Below are positions 28,151 to 38,032 of a DNA stretch of 64,000 bases, piece by piece; position 1 is the stretch's first letter, and each line of letters begins with the position of its first letter. Position numbers and translations under genes: made by a program. The notes beneath the pieces are model-generated. The model was given only the letters and a program-made list of their open reading frames with translations. It did no database searches and was not told the DNA's origin. The stretch comes from Testudinibacter aquarius (GTDB taxonomy: Bacteria > Pseudomonadota > Gammaproteobacteria > Enterobacterales > Pasteurellaceae), in assembly GCF_004342725.1 (NCBI RefSeq), contig NZ_SMCP01000007.1, positions 62,001 to 126,000 of the forward strand, given 5' to 3'.

Positions 28151-29995
28151 TTAAATTTCAGTGGTTTCCGCTAAAAAACCACCACTTTGATGCGACCAGA
28201 GTTTGGCGTAAACCCCGTTTAGAGCAAGCAATTCTTGGTGAGTACCTTGTTCGATGATTTGCCCTTGATCCATCACAATCAGCCGATCCATTGCGGCAAT
28301 GGTGGATAAACGGTGAGCGATGGCGATAACGGTTTTATTTTCCATTAGCTTTTCAAGATTTTCCTGAATTGCAATTTCCACTTCGGAGTCCAAGGCACTG
28401 GTGGCTTCGTCCAACAGCAGAATTGGGGCATCTTTCAGCATAACGCGTGCGATGGCAATACGTTGGCGTTGCCCGCCGGAGAGCTTGACGCCACGTTCGC
28501 CCACGTGGGTATCGTAGCCGGTACGTCCGTGTGAATCGTGCAAGTGCGGGATAAATTGATCGGCGGCAGCTTGTTGAGCCGCTTTCAGAACCGCACTTTC
28601 ATCTACATTCGGGCGGCCATAGATGATATTGTCACGCACTGAGCGGTGCAACAGCGAGGTGTCTTGAGTAACCAGACCGATTTGTGCACGCAGGCTCTCT
28701 TGGGTAACGTCTTTCACATTTTGTCCGTCAATCAAGATTTGCCCATTGTCGATATCATAAAAACGCAACAGCAAATTGGTGAGGGTGGATTTGCCTGCAC
28801 CGGAACGCCCGACCAAGCCCACTTTTTCGCCCGGCTTAATGTGCAGATTGAAATCTTTCAGCAAAGTGCGGTTTTCGTCATAGTTAAAATTGACGTGATC
28901 AAAGCGGATATCACCACCACGAACTTCCAGTGGTTTGGCGTGTTTGCTGTCCACTACGGTGTGTGGTTTGGAGAGTGTTCCCATGCCGTCTTGTACGGTA
29001 CCGATATTTTCAAACAGTCGGGCTGATTCCCACATGATCCAATGCGATAGGCCGCTGACACGCAGTGCCATTGCAGTTGCCGCAGCGACCACACCCACAT
29101 TAATTTGCTCTAAAGTCCATAGATAGACACATAAACCGGCAGTTGCGGCGACCAAAGAGACATTCAGAATGTGGTTGCAGACTTCCAGTTTGGTGACCAA
29201 ACGCATTTGTGCATGCACGGTATACATAAATTCTTGCATCGAGGATTTGGCATAGTTTGATTCGCGTTCACCATGGGAAAACAGTTTGACCGTAGTGATA
29301 TTGGCGTAAGCATCGGTGATGCGTCCGGTCATTAATGAACGGGCATCGGCTTGTTTGTTGGCGGTGTCAGCGAGTTTTGGCACAAAATAGAACATCACGC
29401 AACTGAACAAGAAAATCCAGCCGAGAAACGGCAACAGCAGCCAGCCGTCGAACTGAAACAAAATGACTCCGGAAGAGATGAAATAGACCGCCACATACAC
29501 CACCATATCGGTACAGGTGATCACGGTGTCACGCACTGCAAGTGCGGTCTGCATCACTTTGGCTGAGACTCGCCCGGCAAATTCATCTTGATAAAACGAC
29601 AGGCTTTGTCCCAACATCAAGCGGTGGAAGTTCCAACGCAATCGCATCGGAAATACCCCTTGCAGGGTTTGAAAACGCACACTGCACAGCAACCATAACC
29701 AAAATGCACTACTGATTAAAAACAGGATAATTGTCATGAAGCTGCCACGTTTTTCCGCCCATAGCGTATTGGCAGAGTAAGTCGCCAGCCAATCGACCAG
29801 CAATCCCATAATTTTGAACAGCATAGCTTCAAAAATACCCATCCCGACGCAGAGAATAATCAATGCCAACAACCACCAGCGTAAACCATCCAAGCCGGAC
29901 CAGATAAAGCTGAATAAATTGTTTTTTGGGGTGACTGGTGCTGAGGACGGATAGGGATCGATCCGTGCTTCAAACCATTCGAATAATTTTCTCAT
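28151..29995 (-). CDS. ABC exporter with fused membrane and ATPase domains (HI1051-like)
   Basis: Type IV half-transporter, expected to work as a homodimer in the inner membrane; the substrate is unknown. The 614-residue protein has about six membrane helices in residues 40-330 and an ATPase in 355-600 with Walker A GRSGAGKST, signature LSGGQRQR, Walker B ILLLDEATSALD and switch His in IAHRLST. Size and sequence fit the uncharacterised Haemophilus HI1051-type exporters. It lies just downstream of ttcA on the same strand with a 29-base gap and may share its transcript. I would not assign a drug or lipid A role from sequence. Confidence 0.85.
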   Translation of the reverse strand: MRKLFEWFEARIDPYPSSAPVTPKNNLFSFIWSGLDGLRWWLLALIILCVGMGIFEAMLFKIMGLLVDWLATYSANTLWAEKRGSFMTIILFLISSAFWLWLLCSVRFQTLQGVFPMRLRWNFHRLMLGQSLSFYQDEFAGRVSAKVMQTALAVRDTVITCTDMVVYVAVYFISSGVILFQFDGWLLLPFLGWIFLFSCVMFYFVPKLADTANKQADARSLMTGRITDAYANITTVKLFSHGERESNYAKSSMQEFMYTVHAQMRLVTKLEVCNHILNVSLVAATAGLCVYLWTLEQINVGVVAAATAMALRVSGLSHWIMWESARLFENIGTVQDGMGTLSKPHTVVDSKHAKPLEVRGGDIRFDHVNFNYDENRTLLKDFNLHIKPGEKVGLVGRSGAGKSTLTNLLLRFYDIDNGQILIDGQNVKDVTQESLRAQIGLVTQDTSLLHRSVRDNIIYGRPNVDESAVLKAAQQAAADQFIPHLHDSHGRTGYDTHVGERGVKLSGGQRQRIAIARVMLKDAPILLLDEATSALDSEVEIAIQENLEKLMENKTVIAIAHRLSTIAAMDRLIVMDQGQIIEQGTHQELLALNGVYAKLWSHQSGGFLAETTEI

Positions 29996-30024
29996 TTTAT
30001 TAAAACTCTTGTGTTAACTTCGGC

Positions 30025-30972
30025 TTAATTTACTTGTTTAAATTGAATTTGCTGGGTGTCAGTATAATCGCTGTCGTCATCTTGCCACTGAATAGGCTTC
30101 AATGGTTCATTATCAAAAGCGATATCGCCTTCTACCCCTTGTAGCAGTTCACCGCGACGAATATTTTTAAAATCAAACAGTTTTGGATCACAAAGATGTG
30201 ACGGCGTGACATTTTGCAGCGCACTAAACATGGTTTCGATTCTACCGGGGTATTGCCGATCCCATGTTTGCAGCATCTCTTTTACCACTTGGCGTTGCAA
30301 ATTCGGCTGTGAGCCGCATAAATTACATGGGATAATCGGGAACGCTTTGGCTCTGGCATATTTTTCAATATCTTTTTCTTTGCAATAGGCTAACGGGCGG
30401 ATCACAATCTGTTTACCGTCATCGCTGATCAGCTTTGGCGGCATACTTTTCAGCTTACCGCCGTAAAACATATTTAAAAATAGCGTTTCCAACATATCGT
30501 CACGATGGTGTCCTAAAGCGATTTTGCTGGCACCCAGTTCTGTTGCAGTGCGATATAAAATGCCTCGCCGCAGCCGGGAGCAGAGCGAGCAGGTGGTTTT
30601 GCCTTCCGGAATTTTCTCTTTTACGATGCCGTAGGTATTCTCTTCGACAATATGGTATTCGATACCTAATTGGCTTAAATAATTAGGCAGCACATCTTCT
30701 GGAAAGCCCGGTTGTTTTTGGTCCAAATTTACGGCCACAATCTCGAAATCAATCGGCGCATTCAGGCGTAAGTTCAGCAAAATATCCAGCAAGGTATAAC
30801 TGTCTTTGCCGCCGGAAAGGCATACCATCACTTTATCGCCGGCCTCGATCATATTGAAGTCGGCAATCGCATTGCCTACGTTACGGCGCAAACGTTTGTG
30901 TAGTTTATTGAAATTATAGGTTTGTTTTTTAGACTGTTGGCTAGGTTCAACAGTGGATTCAGTCTTGCTCAT
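30025..30972 (-). CDS. ttcA: tRNA 2-thiocytidine(32) synthetase
   Basis: Iron-sulfur enzyme that thiolates cytidine 32 in the anticodon loop of certain tRNAs, using ATP. The 315-residue protein has the PP-loop SGGKDS at 53-58 and two CxxC pairs (CSLC in [16 protein letters not shown] in [10 protein letters not shown]) that bind the 4Fe-4S cluster. A GHHRDD block lies between them. All signature residues are present, so it should be active. Confidence 0.95.
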   Translation of the reverse strand: MSKTESTVEPSQQSKKQTYNFNKLHKRLRRNVGNAIADFNMIEAGDKVMVCLSGGKDSYTLLDILLNLRLNAPIDFEIVAVNLDQKQPGFPEDVLPNYLSQLGIEYHIVEENTYGIVKEKIPEGKTTCSLCSRLRRGILYRTATELGASKIALGHHRDDMLETLFLNMFYGGKLKSMPPKLISDDGKQIVIRPLAYCKEKDIEKYARAKAFPIIPCNLCGSQPNLQRQVVKEMLQTWDRQYPGRIETMFSALQNVTPSHLCDPKLFDFKNIRRGELLQGVEGDIAFDNEPLKPIQWQDDDSDYTDTQQIQFKQVN

Positions 30973-31154
30973 GATTATTAAAGTGCGGTTTGGGTGAATA
31001 AAAATCAGTGCATAGGATAATGGCTAATGCGGGGAAATGCTACTTTTTTATCAATAGACCCTAGACTGTAAAATTGATTAAACCTGCAATAAAAATAAAT
31101 TTATTTACAGTATAATTTTATTCCATTTCTTTTAATCTTCGATTTATTCAGGTT

Positions 31155-32390
31155 ATGCAACGCTTTCATTCACTTCTGCGCTTGGTTTTAGGATGTTGTT
31201 TCTTGACAATTCCGCTGTTCGGTTTGGCGATGTCTTCAGATGGTACTTTGACAAAAACTGAAATAAAGCAAGCTGTCATAACACAAACGCACTGTTTATT
31301 GTCAGCAGTTGTCTCTGGCAAACAGCAAGTTGTTGCTGAAATTTTACCTGGGCAGTCAGTGTGGTTGAATAGTGTGTTGAAAGGGCAAAACAGCACCCAA
31401 TTTGGACAGGGCGCTGCGATGTTGGCGCCGAGTTGTCATGTTGGTGCAGCACCCGGCAAAAGCAACGCTATGCCGGAAGAGCATACACCCATGCAAGGTT
31501 ATTTGGTGACCAAAGATAACGTGCGGTTATATGCCGATAGCCGCCGAGATTCAGCGGTGGTTGCTGAGCTGAAACCGCACTTGCGCTATCCGTTTGTGGC
31601 AGAGCAAGACGGTTGGTATAAAGTGCGGTTTGGGGGCAAAACGCTTTTTATTGCTGCCCCTGATGTAGAAAAAGATCGTGGCATTGCGGTGTTAACCTAC
31701 CATCATTTATTAAAAAATGCTGAAAACCGCTATTTTCGGCAAACATCAACGACGACATCAGTCACGGCATTCGAGCAGCAAATGGCATTGCTGAAACAGC
31801 AAGGTTACCGTACAATTTCACTCTATGATATCGAAAATTATCTGAACGGTAGTGCTCATTTTTCTGATAAATTGATCAGTATTACCTTTGATGACGGCTT
31901 GGAATCGGTGTATCGTTATGCTTTTCCAATTTTGAAAAAATATCGCTTTAATGCCACCATTTTTGTCATCTCGTCGCGGATGAAATATACTTTAGCGCCT
32001 TGGGATCCGAATCAATTGCAGTTTATTACCCGAACGCAATACCAACAGATGCAGCCGTTGGTGGATCTACAATCGCACACCCATTTTTTGCACCGGTTAT
32101 TGAAAAAACAACCGATTATGCTGCGCCGTTCTTTGCACAATATGCTGGTTGATTTTCAGCGTTCAATTCAAGTGCTGCATGAGTTCAACCCCAAAGTACG
32201 GTATTTGGCTTATCCTTACGGCAGTTATACTTCTCTTGCCAAAAAAGCGGCTGAACAGGCTGGCTTCCAGTTGGCGTTCAGCACGCAAATCGGTAAAGTC
32301 AATTTTGGTGATGATCGCTATCAACTAAAGCGAATTTATCTGTTGAAAGAAGATAACCCACAACAAATTCTTCAGAAATTAGCCCAATAA
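31155..32390 (+). CDS. Secreted polysaccharide deacetylase with an SH3-like domain
   Basis: Predicted periplasmic or surface carbohydrate esterase of family 4. The 411-residue product has a signal peptide (hydrophobic to about residue 25, GLAMS). A linker and an SH3b-like module follow (about 112-175: LVTKDNVRLYADSRRDSAVVAEL). The NodB-homology domain covers about 180-405, with ITFDDG metal/base aspartates, SHTH zinc-histidine motif and YPYG. In this family it removes acetyl groups from N-acetylglucosamine polymers or peptidoglycan. The SH3b module suggests binding to cell wall or glycan. No polysaccharide synthesis genes are adjacent, so the substrate is open. Confidence 0.82.
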   Translation: MQRFHSLLRLVLGCCFLTIPLFGLAMSSDGTLTKTEIKQAVITQTHCLLSAVVSGKQQVVAEILPGQSVWLNSVLKGQNSTQFGQGAAMLAPSCHVGAAPGKSNAMPEEHTPMQGYLVTKDNVRLYADSRRDSAVVAELKPHLRYPFVAEQDGWYKVRFGGKTLFIAAPDVEKDRGIAVLTYHHLLKNAENRYFRQTSTTTSVTAFEQQMALLKQQGYRTISLYDIENYLNGSAHFSDKLISITFDDGLESVYRYAFPILKKYRFNATIFVISSRMKYTLAPWDPNQLQFITRTQYQQMQPLVDLQSHTHFLHRLLKKQPIMLRRSLHNMLVDFQRSIQVLHEFNPKVRYLAYPYGSYTSLAKKAAEQAGFQLAFSTQIGKVNFGDDRYQLKRIYLLKEDNPQQILQKLAQ

Positions 32391-32701
32391 TAGCCACCGA
32401 TTGAGCCTCGATCGGTGAGCATATTCTAAAGTAGACGTGCTGTATGTTTTTGTTTTTCGTTATTGAAATTCACCCGGCAGAAAACATTTTAATTTTTTCC
32501 AACCCTATCTTAAAACCTCAGACAAATATTGAATAACGAGATGAAATTGTTATTGAATAAATAATTAGAGGTTCATCACAAACTGATAACAATACCCTTT
32601 CTAAAAATAATAATATTCGCTAGATTATCGCTAAATTTTCCAAAAGGAAAATTCAGGGTGTTCGTTTGGTGATTATTTTACTAGCGTATGGAGAAATTCA
32701 A
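32391..32701 (+). promoter_or_regulatory. glpF upstream region with a CRP-like site
   Basis: This 311-base gap has no ORF. A short hairpin CACCGAT/ATCGGTG (32395-32417) without a T run follows the deacetylase gene. TTAGA-GGTTCA-TCACA at 32565-32580 resembles a CRP site with a good right half (TCACA) and a poor left half; glpFK is CRP-activated in relatives, so this is a reasonable but unproven site. Confidence 0.3.
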
Positions 32702-33493
32702 ATGGAAAGATCGCTTAAAGCAGCTTGTATTGGCGAGTTTTTAGGAACTGGGCTGTTGATTTTTTTTGGTGTAGGTTGTGTGGCTGCGCTCAAAGTGGCG
32801 GGCGCAGGATTCGGGCAATGGGAAATCAGTATCATGTGGGGGATGGGGGTTGCTTTAGCCGTTTATGCGACTGCCGGTGTTTCAGGGGCACATTTGAATC
32901 CGGCAGTAACGATTGCGCTGTGGAAATTTGCTTGTTTTGATGGGAAGAAAGTGCTGCCTTATATCCTGTCACAAATCGCCGGTGCCTTTTGCGCAGCCGC
33001 TATGGTCTATTTTTTATACCGTAACTTATTTATCGAATGGGAAACAGTCAACAATGTTGTACGGGGTAGCAAAGAAAGCCTGAATTTAGCGGGCACATTC
33101 TCGACCTATCCGCATCCGCAACTGGGTTTCATGCAAGCGTTTGCAGTAGAAATGGTGATTACTGCGGTGCTGATGGCGCTGATTTTAGCGTTGACCGATG
33201 ATGGTAATGGCTTACCAAGAGGCCCGTTAGCACCATTATTAATCGGGATCTTGATTGCGGTTATTGGTGGTTCTATGGGGCCGCTGACCGGTTTTGCGAT
33301 GAATCCGGCACGGGATTTTGGTCCTAAACTGTTTGCTTATCTGGCGGGTTGGGGTGACATTGCTTTCACCGGCGGACAGCCAATTCCGTATTTTATCGTG
33401 CCGATTGTCGCACCGATTGTTGGTGCATGGATTGGTGCATATGCTTATAACCGATTGATTAATAAAAACTTACCTTGTAATTGCAAAAATTGA
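32702..33493 (+). CDS. glpF: Glycerol uptake facilitator
   Basis: Aquaglyceroporin letting glycerol diffuse through the inner membrane. The ATG at 32702 gives MERSLKAACIGEFLGTG as in Haemophilus GlpF and has GGAGA seven bases upstream; an in-frame ATG at 32666 would add twelve residues with no family match. The 263-residue protein carries both NPA boxes (GAHLNPAVT and GFAMNPARDFGPK) and six membrane helices. glpK follows 28 bases later, so uptake and trapping by phosphorylation are one operon. Confidence 0.96.
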   Translation: MERSLKAACIGEFLGTGLLIFFGVGCVAALKVAGAGFGQWEISIMWGMGVALAVYATAGVSGAHLNPAVTIALWKFACFDGKKVLPYILSQIAGAFCAAAMVYFLYRNLFIEWETVNNVVRGSKESLNLAGTFSTYPHPQLGFMQAFAVEMVITAVLMALILALTDDGNGLPRGPLAPLLIGILIAVIGGSMGPLTGFAMNPARDFGPKLFAYLAGWGDIAFTGGQPIPYFIVPIVAPIVGAWIGAYAYNRLINKNLPCNCKN

Positions 33494-33521
33494 TTAACCT
33501 CTTTATAAAAAGGACTCGATT

Positions 33522-35030
33522 ATGACTGACAAAAAATACATTATTGCCCTAGATCAAGGCACTACCAGTTCCAGAGCGCTGATTTTGGATCATGATGCTA
33601 ATGTGGTGAGTGTGGCACAGCGTGAATTCACTCAGATTTATCCTCAAGCCGGCTGGGTTGAACACAATCCGATGGAAATTTGGGCAACGCAAAGTTCGAC
33701 ATTGAATGAAGCGGTAGCCATGGCGGGGATCACCTCAGACATGATCGCCGGTATCGGGATCACCAACCAACGTGAAACCACGATTGTGTGGGAAAAAGAG
33801 ACGGGCAAGCCGGTGTACAATGCGATTGTATGGCAGTGCCGTCGCACCGCAAAAATTTGTGAACAATTGAAAGCCGAAGGGCATGAAGAGTACATTAAAG
33901 CCACGACCGGTTTGGTGGTTGACCCCTATTTTTCCGGCACTAAAGTGAAATGGATTTTGGACAACGTCGAAGGTGCACGTGAAAAAGCTGAAAAAGGCGA
34001 ATTACTGTTCGGCACCGTAGATACTTGGCTCGTGTGGAAATTAACTCAAGGGCGGGCGCATGTCACCGATTATACCAATGCGTCGCGTACCATGTTGTTC
34101 AATATTCATACCATGCAGTGGGACGAAAAAATGCTGGAAATTTTAGGCGTTCCGCGTGCCATGCTGCCTGAAGTGAAAAAATCCTCAGAAATTTACGGAG
34201 AAACCAATATTGGCGGTAAAGGAGGCGTGCGGATTCCGGTGGCAGGAATGGCGGGCGATCAGCAAGCCGCACTTTATGGGCACCTGTGTGTGAAAGCCGG
34301 TATGGCGAAAAACACCTACGGCACAGGCTGTTTTCTACTAATGAATACCGGTGACAAAGCGGTGCGTTCGCAAAACGGATTGCTGACGACCATTGCCTGT
34401 AATGCCGACGGTTCGCCGTGTTACGCACTGGAAGGATCGATTTTTATGGGTGGTGCTTCGATTCAATGGCTGCGTGACGAGTTGAAAATTGTACACGACA
34501 GTTACGATTCCGAATATTTTGCGCAAAAAGTGCCGGATAGTAACGGGGTTTATGTGGTTCCGGCGTTTACCGGCTTGGGTGCACCTTATTGGGATCCGTA
34601 TGCACGTGGTGCGATCTTAGGGCTTTCCAGAGGTGCGAACCGCAACCATATCGTGCGCGCCACGTTGGAATCGATCGCGTATCAAACCCGTGATGTTTTG
34701 GATGCAATGCAATCAGATTCTGGAGAAAAATTGCAAAAATTACGTGTTGATGGCGGCGCGACTGCAAATAACTTCCTAATGCAATTCCAATCTGATATTC
34801 TTAACACCCTTGTTGAGCGTCCAAAAGTGAAAGAGGTGACCGCACTGGGTGCAGCTTATCTGGCGGGATTGGCAACGGGCTTCTGGAAAAATCTGGATGA
34901 GTTGAAAGATAAAGCAAGCATCGAGCGGACTTTTGCACCGGATGGCTGCGAAGAGAAACGCACGCGGCGTTATAATGGTTGGAAAAAAGCCGTGAAACGT
35001 GCGCTTGCTTGGGAAAATGAGGAAGAGTAA
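33522..35030 (+). CDS. glpK: Glycerol kinase
   Basis: Phosphorylates glycerol to sn-glycerol-3-phosphate, trapping it in the cytoplasm. The 502-residue protein has the FGGY-family ATP-binding opening [11 protein letters not shown], substrate residues in [18 protein letters not shown], and the C-terminal [19 protein letters not shown]. The length equals E. coli GlpK. It is in an operon with glpF and a small membrane-protein gene. Confidence 0.97.
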   Translation: MTDKKYIIALDQGTTSSRALILDHDANVVSVAQREFTQIYPQAGWVEHNPMEIWATQSSTLNEAVAMAGITSDMIAGIGITNQRETTIVWEKETGKPVYNAIVWQCRRTAKICEQLKAEGHEEYIKATTGLVVDPYFSGTKVKWILDNVEGAREKAEKGELLFGTVDTWLVWKLTQGRAHVTDYTNASRTMLFNIHTMQWDEKMLEILGVPRAMLPEVKKSSEIYGETNIGGKGGVRIPVAGMAGDQQAALYGHLCVKAGMAKNTYGTGCFLLMNTGDKAVRSQNGLLTTIACNADGSPCYALEGSIFMGGASIQWLRDELKIVHDSYDSEYFAQKVPDSNGVYVVPAFTGLGAPYWDPYARGAILGLSRGANRNHIVRATLESIAYQTRDVLDAMQSDSGEKLQKLRVDGGATANNFLMQFQSDILNTLVERPKVKEVTALGAAYLAGLATGFWKNLDELKDKASIERTFAPDGCEEKRTRRYNGWKKAVKRALAWENEEE

Positions 35031-35066
35031 TTATCTTCCAGTCACTATTAATAATAAGAGAAAATT

Positions 35067-35282
35067 ATGCCATCAATTGATATTTTGGGCTATATTGCAA
35101 CCGCCTTTGTTGCCGGTTCGTTTTTATTAAGCTCGATGTTACACCTGCGAATCGTCAACTCCATCGGCGCAATGTTATACATTGTGTACGGCGTGTTGAT
35201 TGCCTCTACGCCGGTGATTTTATTGAATGTGTTTATTACCGCAGTGAATGTTTATCAAATTGTTAAACTGAAACGCCGATAA
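35067..35282 (+). CDS. Small inner-membrane protein of the glp operon
   Basis: The 71-residue protein has two to three hydrophobic segments (about 5-22, 29-47, 49-65) and a basic tail KLKRR. It follows glpK by 36 bases on the same strand, with the shared terminator after it, so it is probably co-transcribed. I recognise no enzymatic domain; the hydrophobic pattern recalls short YgjV-like membrane proteins, but I would not name it. Confidence 0.75.
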   Translation: MPSIDILGYIATAFVAGSFLLSSMLHLRIVNSIGAMLYIVYGVLIASTPVILLNVFITAVNVYQIVKLKRR

Positions 35283-35308
35283 TAATTCGCATCAATGTGT
35301 CAAGAATT

Positions 35309-35347
35309 AACCTCGTTGCTGTGTTTGGCAATGAGGTTTTTCTTTTT
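35309..35347 (+). terminator. Terminator of the glpFK operon
   Basis: Stem AACCTCGTTGC pairs with GCAATGAGGTT (one G-T pair) around a 7-8 nt loop, followed by TTTCTTTTTT. Confidence 0.85.
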
Positions 35348-35453
35348 TCAGGTTAAGGAAATCCAACGGATAAAGAAATTTGCAATTTAGTAACATTTCT
35401 TAGACAATAAATCGTTTTTACACGGCGGATAACCGCTCAAATACTTTCCTTGA

Positions 35454-35483
35454 TTGACAAAGTTTGTAAAATCAAGGTGTTAT
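35454..35483 (+). promoter_or_regulatory. Probable promoter of lemA
   Basis: A consensus -35 TTGACA (35454-35459), an 18-base spacer and a weak -10 TGTTAT (35478-35483) lie 22 bases before the lemA start, so the leader would be very short. Confidence 0.4.
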
Positions 35484-35505
35484 AAAACTTTTAAAGGAAA
35501 TTATC

Positions 35506-36087
35506 ATGAAAAAATGGATTGCGATTATTATTGTTGCCGTGATTGCCGGTTTTACATTAATGAGCAGCTATAATGGTTTAGTGCGTGCCGAGGAAGAGAT
35601 TGATTCTGTTTGGGCAAATGTGGAATCGTCTTATCAGCGCCGTGCTGATTTGATCCCGAATATTGTCAACACCGTACAAGGACAAGCCAATTTTGAACGC
35701 GATACCTTAACCGGCGTGATCGAAGCCCGTTCCAAAGCGTCACAAACTAAAATTGACCCAACCAATATGACTCAGGAGCAGTTGAATCAATTCCAGCAAC
35801 AGCAAAATTCCGTCGGTTCGGCGTTATCCCGTTTGTTGGTGACGGTTGAACGTTATCCTGAATTGAAAGCACATGAAGGTTTTATGAATCTGCAAGCGCA
35901 ATTGGAAGGCACCGAAAACCGGATCAACAAAGCGCGTAATGATTTTAATGCGGCAGCTAAAACCTATAACAGCTATGTGCGTCAGTTCCCGACCAAATTT
36001 GTTGCGATGATTTTCGGTTTTAAGGATAAGCCGTATTTCCAAGCAGCAGAAGGTTCGCAAAACGCACCGACAGTGAATTTTAATTAA
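35506..36087 (+). CDS. lemA: LemA family membrane protein
   Basis: Small membrane-anchored coiled-coil protein of unknown biochemical role. The 193-residue product has one N-terminal membrane helix (about 3-20) with a short cytoplasmic tail. The LemA core follows, with DSVWANVESSYQRRADLIPNIVNTV, and helical bundles to about 180. It forms a run with two TPM-domain genes, a very widespread arrangement. Related LemA/YgcG pairs are thought to act in envelope maintenance, but no activity can be read from sequence. Confidence 0.92.
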   Translation: MKKWIAIIIVAVIAGFTLMSSYNGLVRAEEEIDSVWANVESSYQRRADLIPNIVNTVQGQANFERDTLTGVIEARSKASQTKIDPTNMTQEQLNQFQQQQNSVGSALSRLLVTVERYPELKAHEGFMNLQAQLEGTENRINKARNDFNAAAKTYNSYVRQFPTKFVAMIFGFKDKPYFQAAEGSQNAPTVNFN

Positions 36088-36107
36088 TCTAAAAAGAGCG
36101 GAAGGTT

Positions 36108-36566
36108 ATGCCATTATTTGCCAAGTCGGCGATTGATTCCTCGCTGGTCGAATCTGCCATTCAGCAACTGGAGTTGCAGACATCGGCGGAAGTGCGAGTG
36201 TATATTGAAAAAAATGCCAAGTTGCAAGACTTGGCACAAAGCACCAATCCGATTATCGCCCGTGCGCAGCAGATTTTCACTCAGCTGGAAATGCAACAAA
36301 CGGCGGCGAATAATGGCGTATTGATCTATGTTGCCTTGAAACAACGCCGTTGTGCCGTGATTGGCGACAGCGGCATTCATCAGTTTGTGAACGATGATTT
36401 TTGGCAACGCTGCTGTGATGTGATCACCGCGCAGGCAGCACAAGGCAATTTGACCAAAGGCATTATTGCTGCGTTATATCTGCTGGCGGAAAAATTGTCA
36501 CTCCATTTTCCACGTCAAGCGGACGACATCGATGAATTGCCGAACGAGGTGATTATTGATGAATAA
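36108..36566 (+). CDS. TPM-domain protein, cytoplasmic
   Basis: The 152-residue protein has a TPM fold: SAEVRVYIEKNAKLQDLA, a central NNGVLIYVALKQRRCAVIGDSGI and a C-terminal helix. It has no signal peptide or membrane helix, so it probably faces the cytoplasm, unlike its neighbour. Its stop overlaps the start of the next gene by eight bases (ATGAATAA), indicating coupled translation. Phosphatase activity has been reported for some plant TPM proteins, but this cannot be inferred here. Confidence 0.85.
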   Translation: MPLFAKSAIDSSLVESAIQQLELQTSAEVRVYIEKNAKLQDLAQSTNPIIARAQQIFTQLEMQQTAANNGVLIYVALKQRRCAVIGDSGIHQFVNDDFWQRCCDVITAQAAQGNLTKGIIAALYLLAEKLSLHFPRQADDIDELPNEVIIDE

Positions 36567-37374
36567 CTTTTTTGTTCGGCTACGTTATCAGTTAGGTTAT
36601 GTGCTGACCGCACTTTGCCTATTTTTCAGCGTCAATGCAGTGGCAGTTGAGTTGCCGGCATCGCCGAATCCGTTTCGTTATGTCAGTGACTATACCAATG
36701 TGCTGACGGCGGCGCAGCAAAATGCGCTAGAAAACAAACTGGCGGCTTACGGCAAACAGACCAGTTCGCAAATTGCGTTGGTAATTTTGCCAACGGTTGG
36801 GGATAACGAGATCGCTGAATTTGCGTTTGCGCTGGTTGATAAATGGGGCATTGGACGCAAAGGGCTGAATAACGGTGTGTTGATGCTGATTGCCTTGAAC
36901 GATCGCAAAATCTTTATTGCACCGGGACAAGGACTGGAAGGTGCACTGCCCGATGCGCTGTTGTCACAGCTGATTCGTAATGAGATCACCCCGTATTTTA
37001 AACAAAATAATTACTATCAAGGGATCAATAATGGGCTTGACTCGATTATTGCCGCCAGCAAAGGTGAATATGCACCACAGCCGGTTGAACAAGGCAATCT
37101 ACAAGACTTGATCCCTGTGGGGTTTGTGATCCTTTTTATTCTGTTTGTGGTGGTTAACAGAATAGCGAACAATTATGTCACTCCGACCAATAACCATACC
37201 ATCGGGCGCAACGGACAAGTGCTGCGTCGCAGTCGCAACCGCAGTGGTGGAGGATTTGGCGGCTTCGGCGGTGGTTTTGGAGGCGGAAGCGGCAGCGGTG
37301 GTGGCTTTGGCGGAGGCGGCGGTGGTTTCGGCGGTGGCTCTTCCGGTGGCGGTGGTGCCGGCGGCAGTTGGTAA
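36559..37374 (+). CDS. YgcG-type TPM-domain protein with glycine-rich tail
   Basis: Exported membrane protein with a signal/anchor helix (about 10-30), a TPM domain (about 38-165: DYTNVLTAAQQNALENKLAA, KGLNNGVLMLIALNDRKIFIAPGQG), a second membrane helix near 190-205, then a tail of about 45 residues made almost only of Gly, Ser and Phe. The TTG three bases before the ATG is also in frame, but the ATG is the better start. The glycine tail is typical of YgcG proteins; its function is unknown. It is third in the lemA operon. Confidence 0.88.
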   Translation: MNNFFVRLRYQLGYVLTALCLFFSVNAVAVELPASPNPFRYVSDYTNVLTAAQQNALENKLAAYGKQTSSQIALVILPTVGDNEIAEFAFALVDKWGIGRKGLNNGVLMLIALNDRKIFIAPGQGLEGALPDALLSQLIRNEITPYFKQNNYYQGINNGLDSIIAASKGEYAPQPVEQGNLQDLIPVGFVILFILFVVVNRIANNYVTPTNNHTIGRNGQVLRRSRNRSGGGFGGFGGGFGGGSGSGGGFGGGGGGFGGGSSGGGGAGGSW

Positions 37375-37485
37375 CGCAAAAGCGGTAAATTCAATTCCGC
37401 TTATTGAGTTAACACAGTGCTGTGATACAATCAGCCATCATTCATTTACAAGCAGGGAATCGCCCTGCTTTTTACTGAGGTCAGC

Positions 37486-37830
37486 ATGGAAACATTAGAT
37501 AAGATCAAACAACAAATCAGCGAAAACCCGATCCTTCTGTATATGAAAGGCTCGCCAAAATTTCCGTCGTGCGGCTTTTCCGCACGCACTGTGGAAGCCC
37601 TGATCCATTGCCAAGTGCCATTTGGTTATGTGGATATTTTGCAAAATCCCGATATTCGCGCTGAGTTGCCGAAATACGCCAACTGGCCGACATTCCCGCA
37701 ATTGTGGGTAGAAGGCGAATTGGTTGGCGGTTGCGATATCGTGATGGAAATGTTCCAACAGGGCGAATTACAGCCGATGTTAAAACAAGTCGCAGACAAA
37801 TATGCGACAGAACAAAAAACAGAAGCATAA
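37486..37830 (+). CDS. grxD: Monothiol glutaredoxin
   Basis: Glutaredoxin 4-type protein that carries a 2Fe-2S cluster with glutathione and works with BolA-type proteins in cluster delivery. The 114-residue product has active-site CGFS at 29-32, the conserved K in MKGSPKFPSCGFS, WPTFPQLWVEGELVGGCDI and EM-F-GEL, all diagnostic. GAGGT precedes the ATG. It is monocistronic, ending in an uptake-signal terminator. Confidence 0.96.
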   Translation: METLDKIKQQISENPILLYMKGSPKFPSCGFSARTVEALIHCQVPFGYVDILQNPDIRAELPKYANWPTFPQLWVEGELVGGCDIVMEMFQQGELQPMLKQVADKYATEQKTEA

Positions 37831-37870
37831 ATATACCGTGTAAAACAGTTCTCTCTTTTTTACTCCATTC

Positions 37871-37925
37871 AAACCGCACTTTGACTGTTATCATCCGATA
37901 ACAGAGTAAAGTGCGGTTTTTTTAT
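37871..37925 (+). terminator. Terminator built from an inverted uptake-signal pair
   Basis: AAACCGCACTTT pairs with AAAGTGCGGTTT. Inside is a second perfect stem CTGTTATC/GATAACAG with a 4-base loop; a long T run follows. It is a strong bidirectional hairpin after grxD that also supplies two DNA uptake signals. Confidence 0.85.
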
Positions 37926-38032
37926 TTTCAATATTTCTCCAATTGATTAATGATTGTAAATTGTTTTGCTAACGTTTAAATCGCAGGCGTATGATTATTG
38001 CGACTTTATTAATCAATACAAGGATAAACAAA

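Noticed and set aside
37173..37394. Proline-rich minus-strand protein opposite the YgcG tail
   Set aside because: It is the complement of the glycine codon repeat; composition alone produces PPPKPP strings.
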